Below are positions 17,001 through 23,926 of a DNA stretch of 32,280 nucleotides, piece after piece. The position numbers and the translations under genes were made by a program. The notes under the pieces were generated by a model. The model did not search any database. It worked only from the letters and a program-made list of their open reading frames with translations, and was not told the origin of the DNA. Position 1 is the stretch's first letter. Every line of letters begins with the position of its first letter. Source of the DNA: Verrucomicrobiota bacterium (GTDB lineage Bacteria > Verrucomicrobiota > Kiritimatiellia > SS1-B-03-39 > UBA6053); contig JAFIGD010000054.1 in NCBI GenBank assembly GCA_020831625.1, positions 1 to 32,280 of the forward strand. The letters run 5' to 3'.

Positions 17001-17257
17001 TGCGGTATATCCATGCGGATGATCCCGGGCCCGCCCCGGAAAAAATCGATATCCGGCCTCTCACCCGGGAGGATCTGGAGGCCGTGCCGGAAACGCTGCG
17101 GCAGGCGATGCGGCAAGCCGTGAACGAAGGGGACATGGCCGCTCTACAGGAGCGGATCACCCGGGTCGAAGAGACCGATGCCGGGCTGGCGCGGCGTCTA
17201 CGGAATCTGGCCGATCAGTACGACTACGAAACCCTCACCCATCTCTTGGAACCCTAA
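14006..17257 (+). CDS. Hybrid sensor histidine kinase: CHASE-PAS-PAS-HisKA-HATPase-REC
   Basis: 1083-aa membrane sensor. A membrane segment at about 20-38 and another at 317-338 enclose an extracytoplasmic CHASE domain (GVGIFIASEEVTREEWRAYY, FAKVVTPGE). Two PAS domains follow (about 365-480 and 490-610). The HisKA box FLANMSHEIRTPLN has the phospho-accepting H636; the ATPase has the N box ILINLMSNAVKFT and GTGLGLAVSRRIVEMM. A receiver domain has acidic D886 region (VVDDQKDNRD), phospho-acceptor D930 (MDMRMPALDGYEATRR) and KPF. A short helical tail of about 60 residues has no clear HPt motif. No DNA-binding output is attached. The next kinase begins five bases after its stop, so they probably form a phosphorelay. 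A weak promoter-like TATAAT lies at 13903-13908. Confidence 0.93.
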   Translation: MPHNTVRNHGFSTPARIAPYLMLVLMTSASIWLWRFWANAETARARTHFEGYCENIGRDITDRIHTYRRILQSGVGIFIASEEVTREEWRAYYEYRKARTELFGMQAFAFAKVVTPGELTRHVDRIRAEGFPEYTVWPEGDRPFYSPVMFVEPFDAVNQRALGFDVSTDPVRRAAMERARDTASVAMSGPVRLVIEETGEDGQTGYLIYVPFFDTGVPPPDVESRRAALTGYVFAALRVKDLMRGIFAEAHEYAAFELYDGVTVSPEALLFASDEIGGSVDEHRSRFTHHIPLELYGHTWSLSFRSTAHFEAEAVSYLPWMILAGGVLVNILVFLLLRAQRDVAVRANALAATLTINLHKSEEMLRATLYSIGDAMISTDVQGRVASMNPVAVSLIGWDEPEAIGQPLENVFQIINESTRQPVESPARKVLKVGGIVGLANHTLLIARDGREIPIADSGAPIRNRVGEIIGVVLIFRDQIEERKAMLELENRQQRLESMFRAAPVGIGLASSGVITRANTLLCEITGYSRGELIGQSPRMLYPSDEEFERCGFGNEGGFEQQGTDAVETVWKRKDGSEVAVLLGASPMDPADPAKGVTFTALDITEQTRAEADRIARVEAEQANRAKSAFLANMSHEIRTPLNAVLGFAQILERDASLTPRQTGMLQTIARSGRHLLDLINDILDMSKIEAGKLELKPVDFCLHDLLNDLEMMFQSRAHARQIQLLMERDDRVPRYIHADEGKFRQILINLMSNAVKFTKSGGVAVRVRAEADADDAAAVRLSVEVEDSGPGIPEDELETIFEPFRQSAAGREAGGTGLGLAVSRRIVEMMDGSLMVKSRVGTGSRFCFDVRVKSAEGAPKTAVSTMRQVVGLEPGTGPYRILVVDDQKDNRDLLSALLEPLDLDVREAANGQEALDLFEEWSPHAVLMDMRMPALDGYEATRRIKATPKGRSTPVIAVTASAFEDAEKEVWATGVDGYVRKPFRSEEIFAVLAKCLGLRYIHADDPGPAPEKIDIRPLTREDLEAVPETLRQAMRQAVNEGDMAALQERITRVEETDAGLARRLRNLADQYDYETLTHLLEP

Positions 17258-17262
17258 GTAGA

Positions 17263-18438
17263 ATGGAGAAAATGAACACGATGAATCCCGAGAACACCCC
17301 GGCGGTTATCATGGTGGTGGACGACACCCCGGCCAATCTTAAACTTCTGGACGAGATCCTGCGGGGCCAAGGCTATCAAACGGTGCAATTCCCGCGCGGG
17401 TCCATGGCACTGCGGGCCGCGGCCCGGAATCCCCCGGATTTGATCCTGCTGGACATCATGATGCCCGAGATGGACGGATTTGAAGTTTGCCGGCGGCTGA
17501 AGGAGGACGGGGATCTGAAGGAAATCCCGGTGCTTTTCATCAGCGCCCTGGACGGAACCGACGATAAAATCAAGGCCTTTTCCGCCGGGGGCGTGGATTA
17601 TGTGACCAAGCCCTTTCAGGACGCCGAGGTGCTGGCCCGGGTCGGCACCCACCTTGAGCTGCGCCGGCGGCAAGTGCGTATCGAAACGCAGAAACGCCAA
17701 CTGCAGAAGGATCATGACCGCCTTCTCGAACTTGAAGAATTGCGGGACAATCTTACGAATATGATCGTACACGATATGCGTTCTCCGCTGATGGGCATTT
17801 CCGGGGCCTATGAGCTTGTTTTAATGGAAAAGGACCGGCTCAGTCCAATGCAAAAGGAGAGTGTCGCAATAGGTCAGAGCAGCTGTCGCGAGTTGATTGA
17901 AATGGTGAGTTCGTTGCTGGACATCAGTCGTCTGGAGGCCGGGAAGATGCCCCTGAAGCCGGAACCTTGTGATGTCAGGGAGGTTGCCGAAGCTTCTGTG
18001 GAGTCTATGGCGGTGTTGGCGCGGGAGAAGGCCTTAAACCTCCGGATCACCGGGGAGTCGTCCCGTGTTTCCGCGGACCGCGATATCCTTCACCGCGTCT
18101 TTACCAACCTGATCTCAAACGCCATTAAGTTTTCGCCCCGGGGCGGTTCCATCAGCGTGAGCGTCACATCCTCGAATCCGCGCACACGTGTGGCTGTGAC
18201 GGATCAGGGGGGCGGCATCCCAAATAAATTTCACCAGCGGATTTTTGAAAAATTCGGTCAGGAAGAGTCCCGCAAAGAAGGGCATAAACACTCGACGGGG
18301 CTCGGGTTGACGTTTTGCAAGCTGGCCGTGGAGGCCCACGGCGGTCGGATCGGCATCGAGAGCGATTTGGGCAATGGCAGCACGTTCTGGTTTGATCTGC
18401 CCTCCCTGATCCCTGAACAGACAGGGTCACCCAATTGA
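17263..18438 (+). CDS. Response-regulator/histidine-kinase hybrid (REC-HisKA-HATPase)
   Basis: Soluble 391-aa protein with an N-terminal receiver domain (VVDDTPANLKLLDEIL; phospho-acceptor D64 in LLDIMMPEMDGFE; KPF), a coiled linker (about 130-165), a HisKA domain with H170 in IVHDMRSPLMG, and an ATPase domain with NLISNAIKFSPRGG, DQGGGIP and STGLGLTFCKLAVEAHGG. No membrane segment or output domain. It can take phosphate on its receiver from the preceding membrane kinase and would then modulate its own kinase activity; the final target is outside this block. The ATG at 17263 has no ribosome site, whereas the in-frame ATG at 17272 is preceded by GGAG, so 17272 may be the true start. It ends four bases from a convergent gene. 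Confidence 0.92.
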   Translation: MEKMNTMNPENTPAVIMVVDDTPANLKLLDEILRGQGYQTVQFPRGSMALRAAARNPPDLILLDIMMPEMDGFEVCRRLKEDGDLKEIPVLFISALDGTDDKIKAFSAGGVDYVTKPFQDAEVLARVGTHLELRRRQVRIETQKRQLQKDHDRLLELEELRDNLTNMIVHDMRSPLMGISGAYELVLMEKDRLSPMQKESVAIGQSSCRELIEMVSSLLDISRLEAGKMPLKPEPCDVREVAEASVESMAVLAREKALNLRITGESSRVSADRDILHRVFTNLISNAIKFSPRGGSISVSVTSSNPRTRVAVTDQGGGIPNKFHQRIFEKFGQEESRKEGHKHSTGLGLTFCKLAVEAHGGRIGIESDLGNGSTFWFDLPSLIPEQTGSPN

Positions 18439-18442
18439 AGGG

Positions 18443-19423
18443 TTATTCGTCGCCGCCGAGCCACTGGCCGCCGGTGATGCGGTTTTTGCGGCGTTCGAAG
18501 CGGTAGACGGCGGGGGAGGCGGGCTGCTTGAGCGGGCGGTAGATGTCGCCGGAGCGGCGGCTGGCGACGAGTTCGGCGATGTCCTCCTGTTGACAGCTCA
18601 GGACCCGCAGGAATTTCGGGGCGCGCAGGGGCTTGCCGATGAGATGGGACAATCCCCCGTCTCCGGCGGCGGTTTTATCCGCGACCAGAAAACTGTAGGC
18701 GACCGGTCCGATGTCTAGATTGAGTTCCCTCCGGAAATGACCCCAGAAGGGGTCCTGATGGGCGGAGGAGGGGGCGGGGGCGAAGTGGTGACACCAATGC
18801 GCCTCGTTTTCGGGAAGCAGGAGTCCGCATTCCCCCTGATGCGGGCAGGGCGCGACCATCGTGAAGCGCTCCCGCAGAATTTCCCGCTGTTGCACCAGCG
18901 CTTTGCCGCAGCGCACGGTGCCGGGTTCGACCCACACCACCGCGTCGGTGCTTTGAAGCCGTTCCGCGAGGCCGGCCTGCGCGGTTTCGGTGAGTTCCGT
19001 GAGCACGTGGCTAATGAGGATGGTGCCTTCGAGGGTTTCGGAAGGATTTTTTAATTCTACCGGAATTCCGGTAAATTCTTCTTGAATCTTGTTTCGGGCA
19101 AAGCCGGTGGCAATAGCGGAGTGGTCCATGAGCACCAACCGGTCGAAGGCTCCGGGGAAAGCGGCGAGCATGCGGCGTGCCGCTATTCCGGTGCCGCAGC
19201 CAAAGTCGGTGAGGACGCGGGAGGGTGGAGACCAGCCCCGGAGTTTAAGTTCTTTAATGACGGTGTCCCATTTCCAGCCGATGCGTTCGCCGAGGGTGCG
19301 GTCGTAATCGCTCATCTGACGCAGGGAGGTCCAGTAGGGGCGTTCGAGGGGGAGATCGGCGAGGAAGAGGTCGCGCAGTTCGCGGAGGTCGTTCCAGTGA
19401 ATGGGGTCGGGCGTTTGGCGCAT
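18443..19423 (-). CDS. Rsm22-like SAM-dependent methyltransferase
   Basis: 326-aa protein resembling the Rsm22 family, putative methyltransferases linked to the small ribosomal subunit. Evidence: the SAM-binding loop VLTDFGCGTGIAARRML, VWVEPGT, and the metal-type segment VAPCPHQGECGLLLPENEAH followed by WCHHF, whose cysteines and histidines are a family hallmark. The upstream conserved part begins with LRELRDLFLADLPLERPYW and TSLRQMSDYDR. The frame is open for 115 more codons, but those are low-complexity shadow of the glycosyltransferase gene; ATG 19423 starts seven bases after that gene's stop. The last 70 bases recur at 12949-13018. Target rRNA position unknown. Confidence 0.8.
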   Translation of the reverse strand: MRQTPDPIHWNDLRELRDLFLADLPLERPYWTSLRQMSDYDRTLGERIGWKWDTVIKELKLRGWSPPSRVLTDFGCGTGIAARRMLAAFPGAFDRLVLMDHSAIATGFARNKIQEEFTGIPVELKNPSETLEGTILISHVLTELTETAQAGLAERLQSTDAVVWVEPGTVRCGKALVQQREILRERFTMVAPCPHQGECGLLLPENEAHWCHHFAPAPSSAHQDPFWGHFRRELNLDIGPVAYSFLVADKTAAGDGGLSHLIGKPLRAPKFLRVLSCQQEDIAELVASRRSGDIYRPLKQPASPAVYRFERRKNRITGGQWLGGDE

Positions 19424-19430
19424 AAGTGGA

Positions 19431-20600
19431 TCAGGAGTTGAGGGCGGAGAAGAGGCGCTGGCCAACGGCGGACCAGGTGTAGGCGGAGGTGACGTGTTTG
19501 CGGCCGTTTTCGCCGAGGCGGCGGGCGAGTTTGGGGTTTTGCAGCAGGAGATCGAGCATGGCTTCGCATTCGGGGTAGAACTGAAACCAGAGGCCGGCGT
19601 TGGCCTGTTCGCACTGCCAGCGGAGGACGTCGGATTTGGCGTGGACGAGGGCCGGCGTTCCGGCCAGCCAGGCCTCGAAGAGGACAATGCCGAAGCTTTC
19701 GTTGGTGGAGGGGTGGAAGAAGACAGATGCTCCGGCCATGGCCTCGTGTTTTTCCTGTTCGGAGACAAAACCGAGATCGAGAATGTGCGGTTTCAGCGCT
19801 TCGGGCGCCTCGTAGTCGCCGCTGCCGGTGAGGACGAGATGGAACGGGGTCTGATTGCGTTCGCGGTAGGCGTCGAGGTAGTGAAGCAGCAGGGGGGTGT
19901 TTTTTCCGCCCTCGCGTCGTCCGCAGTACAGAATATAGGGGTGTTCGAGCCCGTGTCGGCGGGCAAAGACCTCCGGGTCGGCTTCAAAGGGCTCCATGCC
20001 CATTCCGACCACGTGCGCGCGGGTTCCGTTCAGTCCGTACAGCCGCTGCGCGAGGTCCCGTTCGGGGGCGGCGTTGAAGAGGTGTCCTTTGACGCGGTGA
20101 AACATGTCCCGGACGATGCTGAGTTGCGCGAAGGGTTCGTCGTGCAGGCAGGGGATGAGCCAGGTCCGTTCGGGCGCGATGTGGCTGACATCGAAGGTGA
20201 TGCCGAAGAGATAGGGGCCGACCAGAATCGCGTCGAAGTCCGCCGCGTGTTTTTCGAGCCACTGGTTGAGTTCGCGGCTGCGCACGCTGTTCGCGGCCCA
20301 TTCCTCTTCGTCTTCGCGGGTGAGGGGCTGTTGGCGGTCAATTTTGGCCTGAAGACTCAGAAAGCGGTCGAGATTGCGGTCGGTGTTGACGGGAAAATAG
20401 TGAACGGTCATGCCTTCGGCGGATTCGGTGCCGGCGGGGCGTTCGTTTTCCCAGGTGAAATGGTTCCGGGCGCAGGTGGTGAGCAGATGGACCTCGTGTC
20501 CGGCGGCGGCGCTGTGGCGGGCGAGCTGGCGGATCAGGGTTTCGGCGCCGCCGACGACGCCCTCGGGGGCGTAGCGCAGGGTGACAAACGCCAGCTTCAT
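19431..20600 (-). CDS. Glycosyltransferase, GT-B fold, family 4-like
   Basis: 389-aa retaining-type glycosyltransferase of the GT1/GT4 kind, likely adding a sugar to a surface glycan on the cytoplasmic side. The N-terminal half begins LAFVTLRYAPEGVVGGAETL (acceptor-side Rossmann domain with the GGAE motif). The C-terminal half has ILYCGRREGGKNTPLLLHYL, LVLTGSGDYE, and the donor-binding ExxxxxxxE motif ESFGIVLFE followed by AWLAGTPALV. Start at 20600 makes an ATGA overlap with the upstream coiled-coil gene and gives a normal family N-terminus; the open frame further upstream is shadow. Substrates are unknown. Confidence 0.88.
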   Translation of the reverse strand: MKLAFVTLRYAPEGVVGGAETLIRQLARHSAAAGHEVHLLTTCARNHFTWENERPAGTESAEGMTVHYFPVNTDRNLDRFLSLQAKIDRQQPLTREDEEEWAANSVRSRELNQWLEKHAADFDAILVGPYLFGITFDVSHIAPERTWLIPCLHDEPFAQLSIVRDMFHRVKGHLFNAAPERDLAQRLYGLNGTRAHVVGMGMEPFEADPEVFARRHGLEHPYILYCGRREGGKNTPLLLHYLDAYRERNQTPFHLVLTGSGDYEAPEALKPHILDLGFVSEQEKHEAMAGASVFFHPSTNESFGIVLFEAWLAGTPALVHAKSDVLRWQCEQANAGLWFQFYPECEAMLDLLLQNPKLARRLGENGRKHVTSAYTWSAVGQRLFSALNS

Positions 20601-21082
20601 GCGGCGGGGGTCTCCCCGGCGGTTCCGTGCGCGGCTTCGAGCGCGGCGATGCGGGCCTCGAGGGCGGCGATTTTCTTTTCGCTCTGCTGATGGGTGGATT
20701 CCAGGGCGGTGACCAGCAGGGCGTTCATCTGGTTTTGCTGACTCCACATGCGGAAGGTGTAAAATTTGAGCAGTTTCCAGATGACGGTTTTCAGGCTGAC
20801 GAGCAGTTTGCCTTTCAGGCCGGGGCGGCGGTCTTCGATGGCGAAATCGTTGATGTCGACCACCACGGTGTCGCGGAGGCAGTTCAGGTAAAAGCGGAGC
20901 AGTTCCTCGCTGTCGGCCATGTACATGAGGTTGTGGCGTTCGGCGCGGGCGATGCAGGCGCCGTCGTAGACACCTTCGCGGCGCTTGCGGTCCACTTCGG
21001 CGCGGATTTCAGCGACCAGCGCGGCGGCGTCAACGCCCTCGGCGCCCAGATCAACCGTTAAAAATTCAGGTTCAGTGCTCAT
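20597..21082 (-). CDS. Coiled-coil protein of a glycan gene pair
   Basis: 161-aa protein, first gene of a three-gene minus-strand run. The middle (RRPGLKGKLLVSLKTVIWKL, LKFYTFRMWSQQNQMNALLV) resembles the amphipathic region that precedes coiled coils in proteins and methyltransferases of bacterial glycan clusters. The C-terminus (ESTHQQSEKKIAALEARIA) is a clear heptad coiled coil. It probably lies at the membrane surface and helps scaffold the co-translated glycosyltransferase, with which it overlaps by ATGA; this is inference. No enzymatic motif is seen. Confidence 0.7.
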   Translation of the reverse strand: MSTEPEFLTVDLGAEGVDAAALVAEIRAEVDRKRREGVYDGACIARAERHNLMYMADSEELLRFYLNCLRDTVVVDINDFAIEDRRPGLKGKLLVSLKTVIWKLLKFYTFRMWSQQNQMNALLVTALESTHQQSEKKIAALEARIAALEAAHGTAGETPAA

Positions 21083-21143
21083 GGTCCGCTTATATGCGGG
21101 CGGAAGTTAAATGTCAAAAGAAGAGAGGCGGGGGCGGGATTTG

Positions 21144-21231
21144 AGCCGGGCCGTTGGCCCTCTGAGGGTGGTGTGGGTCCCGGGACCCAGTCCTGACGGA
21201 CTGGGCTGGGATAAGCCGGGCCGTTGGCCCT
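21144..21231. repeat. Palindromic repeat cluster
   Basis: Four palindromes are packed in 88 bp. The 18-mer AGCCGGGCCGTTGGCCCT occurs twice in direct orientation (21144-21161 and 21214-21231), each with a GGGCC-GTT-GGCCC hairpin. Between them lie GGGTCCCGGGACCC (21175-21188) and CCCAGTCCTGACGGACTGGG (21186-21205), a perfect 8-bp stem. The cluster fills the gap between the glycosyltransferase-operon start (21082) and the DUF2851 stop (21240). It looks like a multi-copy genomic palindromic element. Confidence 0.85.
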
Positions 21232-21239
21232 GATTCCGA

Positions 21240-22628
21240 TTATATCCCGTAATCCTCGTGGAATTGGAGCAGGCCCTGTTTGCGGAGGGTGCCGCGCCAG
21301 AGGCGGGGGTGATGGTCGGGGCCGAAGAGGGCGTGGGCGGCGTTGCGGGCGAGGGCGTTGGCGGGTTCGCCGGGGAGGGCGCGGAGGAGATCCATTGGCA
21401 CTTCGCCCGGTTCCATGACCGCGCGCCAGGGGAGGAGGGCGTTCACCACGATGGCGGCGGCGCGTTCCGGTCCGATGAGGCGAATGCCTTCACCGGGTTC
21501 GCGGACCTGGAGGGTTTTACGGCACCGGCCGAGCCAGGCTTTGGAGGTTTCGCCGGGAGCGGCGCGAAGGATGTCCTCCATGGGCGGGGTGGCGGCGAAG
21601 AGATCGGCGGCGGCCCGCAGGCGGCGGACGGGATGGTTGCCGGGGCGGCAGCTGTCCAGCCGCCAGTGTTCCGGGGTGAGCTGCCGTTCGGAGAAGGTCT
21701 GTTGACGCCGCCACCAGAGGCTCCAGAGCCGGCGGGTGTCGGCCCAGGGCGGCAGACCGCGGCCGTTCTCTTCATGCGGAAGGAGCCCGGCGGCGCCGAG
21801 GAGGAGGGCGTAGGCGGTGTCGGGATCTCCGGCGGCCTCGCGGCGGAGTTCGTGCAGGGGAATCCGCCGGGCGAGTTCCTCACAACTGTCGGCGTTGTGC
21901 TTGTAGCCGAGGGCGCGGAGCACCGCCTGATAGAGGGCCTGTTCGGGGCCGACGGCCTGGACGGCCCGGGCCATGCGGAGGGTTTTGCGGCGGAGGCGCT
22001 CCTGGCCGGCGGCGTCGAGGAGGGCTCCGCGGTTTTCGTCGTCCAGCGCCTGACAATGCAGGCGGAGGGCACTGAGGGGGCCGTCGATGTCCCAGGGATA
22101 GGCGGAGGTGTCGATGCTGTCGAAAAAGAAGTGGGAGCGTTGATCAAGGGCGGCCCGGAGGGCGGTTTCCTCGCAGGCGGGGGGAAGCAGTCCGGGCGGG
22201 AGGGAGCCGGGTTCGTAGGTGACGTGGAGGCGGACGTTGCGGTAGCGGGGATCCTCGTGGTGGCCGTGGTTTTTCCAGTCCATGGGGCGGATGTGGATTT
22301 CCACATCGCCCCGCATCCGGCGTCCGGCCACGGACCATTCCGCGTCGAGAAAGTCGGGCCCGGCCTCAAAATTCCAGCGGCCGGGGGTGTGAAGGACGAT
22401 CGGTTCGCCGCGGAGGGTGGCGAGGGGGGCGGGGCGCAGCCGGTCGTCGAACCAGACGCAGTGCAGATGCCGTTCGGTGAAGGGATCCTGCAGGGACGGT
22501 TCCGGCTCGCGGACTCCGGGGCGGGCATGCGGGGGAAGCTCCCGGTAGATGCGGGCCAGGGGAAACCGGTCCAGGGCGTGGAAGTCGTACAGGGAGACGG
22601 TGTTTGAGATGACGTTATTCGCTTTCAT
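21240..22628 (-). CDS. DUF2851 family protein
   Basis: 462-aa protein of a conserved family with no known function. Recognisable features: the early GRWNFEAGPDFLDAEW, RGDVEIHIRPMDWKNHGHHE with DPRYRNVRLHV, the mid-region LYQAVLRALGYKHNADSCEEL, NHPVRRLRAAADLF (a variant of the RPxNxPxRR motif), and LLQFHEDYGI at the end. The acidic and histidine residues in GDVEIH and HGHHEDP are nuclease-like in flavour, but that is only a guess. Parts of its 5' half, and of its upstream region, recur in collapsed form at 25364-25472. The ATG at 22628 gives MKANNVISNTVSLYDF; a start at a later residue is possible. Confidence 0.85.
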   Translation of the reverse strand: MKANNVISNTVSLYDFHALDRFPLARIYRELPPHARPGVREPEPSLQDPFTERHLHCVWFDDRLRPAPLATLRGEPIVLHTPGRWNFEAGPDFLDAEWSVAGRRMRGDVEIHIRPMDWKNHGHHEDPRYRNVRLHVTYEPGSLPPGLLPPACEETALRAALDQRSHFFFDSIDTSAYPWDIDGPLSALRLHCQALDDENRGALLDAAGQERLRRKTLRMARAVQAVGPEQALYQAVLRALGYKHNADSCEELARRIPLHELRREAAGDPDTAYALLLGAAGLLPHEENGRGLPPWADTRRLWSLWWRRQQTFSERQLTPEHWRLDSCRPGNHPVRRLRAAADLFAATPPMEDILRAAPGETSKAWLGRCRKTLQVREPGEGIRLIGPERAAAIVVNALLPWRAVMEPGEVPMDLLRALPGEPANALARNAAHALFGPDHHPRLWRGTLRKQGLLQFHEDYGI

Positions 22629-22706
22629 AGCTCTCTACACCCCGGTGTTTGCCGTTCTTCCACGGAAAATTCAAATTTTATTTAAAATTGACACATTCAT
22701 TTTAGA

Positions 22707-22916
22707 ATGTGGCTGAAGCGTGCCACCCGGAGCCCCGGCATTGAAATGTTGCGGGCGGATGCGGAGATCGCATGGGAATCCTGTCACCTTCCCGGAGAAT
22801 TTCATCATGATACCGCAGACCAGATGATTGTGGCCACAGCACGCATACTCGGTTTGACTCTGATTACCTGTGATGAAAAAATCCTGCGCTATTCCGGCGT
22901 GCGAACGCTTTGGTAG
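22707..22916 (+). pseudogene. C-terminal remnant of a second VapC-type PIN toxin
   Basis: The 69-residue frame matches the last half of VapC proteins: WLKRATRSPGIEML, IAWESCHLPGEFHHDTADQM followed by IVATARILGLTLITCDEKIL, and YSGVRTLW. The D in HHDTADQMIVATA and the D in TCDEKIL are late active-site acids; the N-terminal half with the first aspartate is missing, and an in-frame stop is found six codons upstream of the ATG. No antitoxin gene precedes it. It is a decayed toxin; an internally started peptide is unlikely to be active. Confidence 0.78.
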
Positions 22917-23053
22917 TGTCGGACGGGATCATCACCCGGGGTCATGTGGTCTATGCCGGCGGGAGAACGTTTCCTTTGGCGGATCACATTCAGGCGCTGC
23001 CTGCGGGAGCGGTGCTCTTGAATGAGACCCGGGGTGACGGGGGCCTGTTTTGA
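22916..23053 (+). other. Unrecognised short coding-like fragment
   Basis: A GTG-started frame of 45 codons beginning at the last base of the PIN remnant's stop gives VSDGIITRGHVVYAGGRTFP followed by LADHIQALPAGAVLLNE and a short tail. Composition looks protein-like rather than random, but I do not recognise it. It may be the end of another decayed gene; no ribosome site is seen. Confidence 0.25.
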
Positions 23054-23135
23054 TGGTGTAGTGGCGTTGCCGTCAACGTATCGCCCAATCCCCCGTCACT
23101 CCCGCCGCCGAGAGTTCTTGAATTCCCCTATTTTC

Positions 23136-23185
23136 TTGACCGTTTCAATATTTCATATATAGAATATATTTCATATATGAAATAT
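23136..23185 (+). promoter_or_regulatory. Promoter and palindromic operator over the start of the IclR-like gene
   Basis: The -35 TTGACC (23136-23141) and -10 TATAGA (23158-23163) have a 16-bp spacer. A perfect 20-bp palindrome ATATTTCATATATGAAATAT (23166-23185) surrounds the start codon at 23177-23179, and its left half recurs as ATATTTCATATAT at 23148-23160, 18 bp away, between the -35 and -10. Three half-sites over a promoter and start codon suggest that the encoded regulator represses itself. The expected transcription start near 23170 leaves only a few bases of leader and no ribosome site. Confidence 0.65.
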
Positions 23186-23926
23186 CAAGATCAAGAGTTT
23201 AGCAGCCCGGCCCTGGCGCAGGGGATTGAGGCGTTGAATACCCTGAATGCGTTGGGTCCGATGTCGCTGGAGGCGTTGTCGCAGCAGGTGGGGGGTTCGA
23301 AGAGTTCGCTGTGGCGTCATTTGCGGACCCTGGCGCAGCTGGGACTGGTTGAGCAGCGGTCGCGGTCGGAGTGGGCGGCGCTGCGGATGCTGGTGGCGAA
23401 TGTCGGACTGGAGGGGGCGAAGGATGCGTTTCGCAAGGGCTTGATGGATGCAGTGGCGGCGGCGACGGGCCTGACGGTGGAATGGTACCGGGGAATGGCG
23501 GAGGGCATGGCGCTGCGGGATCAGCGGCTCGCGGAGACGGAGGTGCGGGTGGTGGCGCGTCCGGGATTTTTGCGTTCCTGGGGAGAAGAGGTGGACGCGG
23601 TGGCGCGGCTGGGCTACGCCTTTGACCCGGAGGCCCCGGTACCGGAGGGGGATTTTTGGCGTTACAGCCGGAATGGCCACCGGCGGGGAATTCAGGCGGC
23701 GACGGTGGTGCGCGCGGTGCGCATGGCGTCGCGTGAACGCGTGTCCGCGGACCGGGCGTTTAATTCCAATTTGGTGCGGCGGAGCGCGATCGCCGTCTTT
23801 TATCAAGGGGCGTATTTGGGAGTGCTGGCGGTGGCGGAGCCTTATTCGTTTCAGTCGGCGCGTGAACCGCACGACATCATCCATCTTTTAAAAACGGAAG
23901 TGAACCATGCGGATTCTGTATCTTGA
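23177..23926 (+). CDS. IclR-like winged-helix transcription regulator
   Basis: 249-aa DNA-binding regulator. The N-terminal winged helix (about 8-62) reads ALNTLNALGPMSLEALSQQV and GGSKSSLWRHLRTLAQLGLV, the IclR-type arrangement. The rest (about 75-235) should be a GAF-like effector domain (YRGMAEGMALRDQRLAE, RRSAIAVFYQGAYLGVLAVA), although it is less typical than in classical IclR proteins. The gene overlaps the following sulfatase by 20 bp, so the regulator very likely controls that enzyme together with itself; the inducer would be the sulfatase's substrate or product (inference). The start codon sits inside a palindrome and there is no ribosome site, which points to a leaderless or nearly leaderless mRNA. 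Confidence 0.8.
   Translation: MKYQDQEFSSPALAQGIEALNTLNALGPMSLEALSQQVGGSKSSLWRHLRTLAQLGLVEQRSRSEWAALRMLVANVGLEGAKDAFRKGLMDAVAAATGLTVEWYRGMAEGMALRDQRLAETEVRVVARPGFLRSWGEEVDAVARLGYAFDPEAPVPEGDFWRYSRNGHRRGIQAATVVRAVRMASRERVSADRAFNSNLVRRSAIAVFYQGAYLGVLAVAEPYSFQSAREPHDIIHLLKTEVNHADSVS

Noticed and set aside
19424-19768. N-terminal extension of the Rsm22-like gene
   Set aside because: Ser/Pro/Thr-rich shadow of the glycosyltransferase gene; ATG 19423 lies seven bases after the upstream stop.
20601-20747. N-terminal extension of the glycosyltransferase
   Set aside because: Arg-rich and unlike the family; ATG 20600 gives the normal first strand and an ATGA overlap.
21258-22607. 449-codon plus-strand open frame over the DUF2851 gene
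   Set aside because: Gly/Val/Glu-rich shadow product; the minus strand matches DUF2851.
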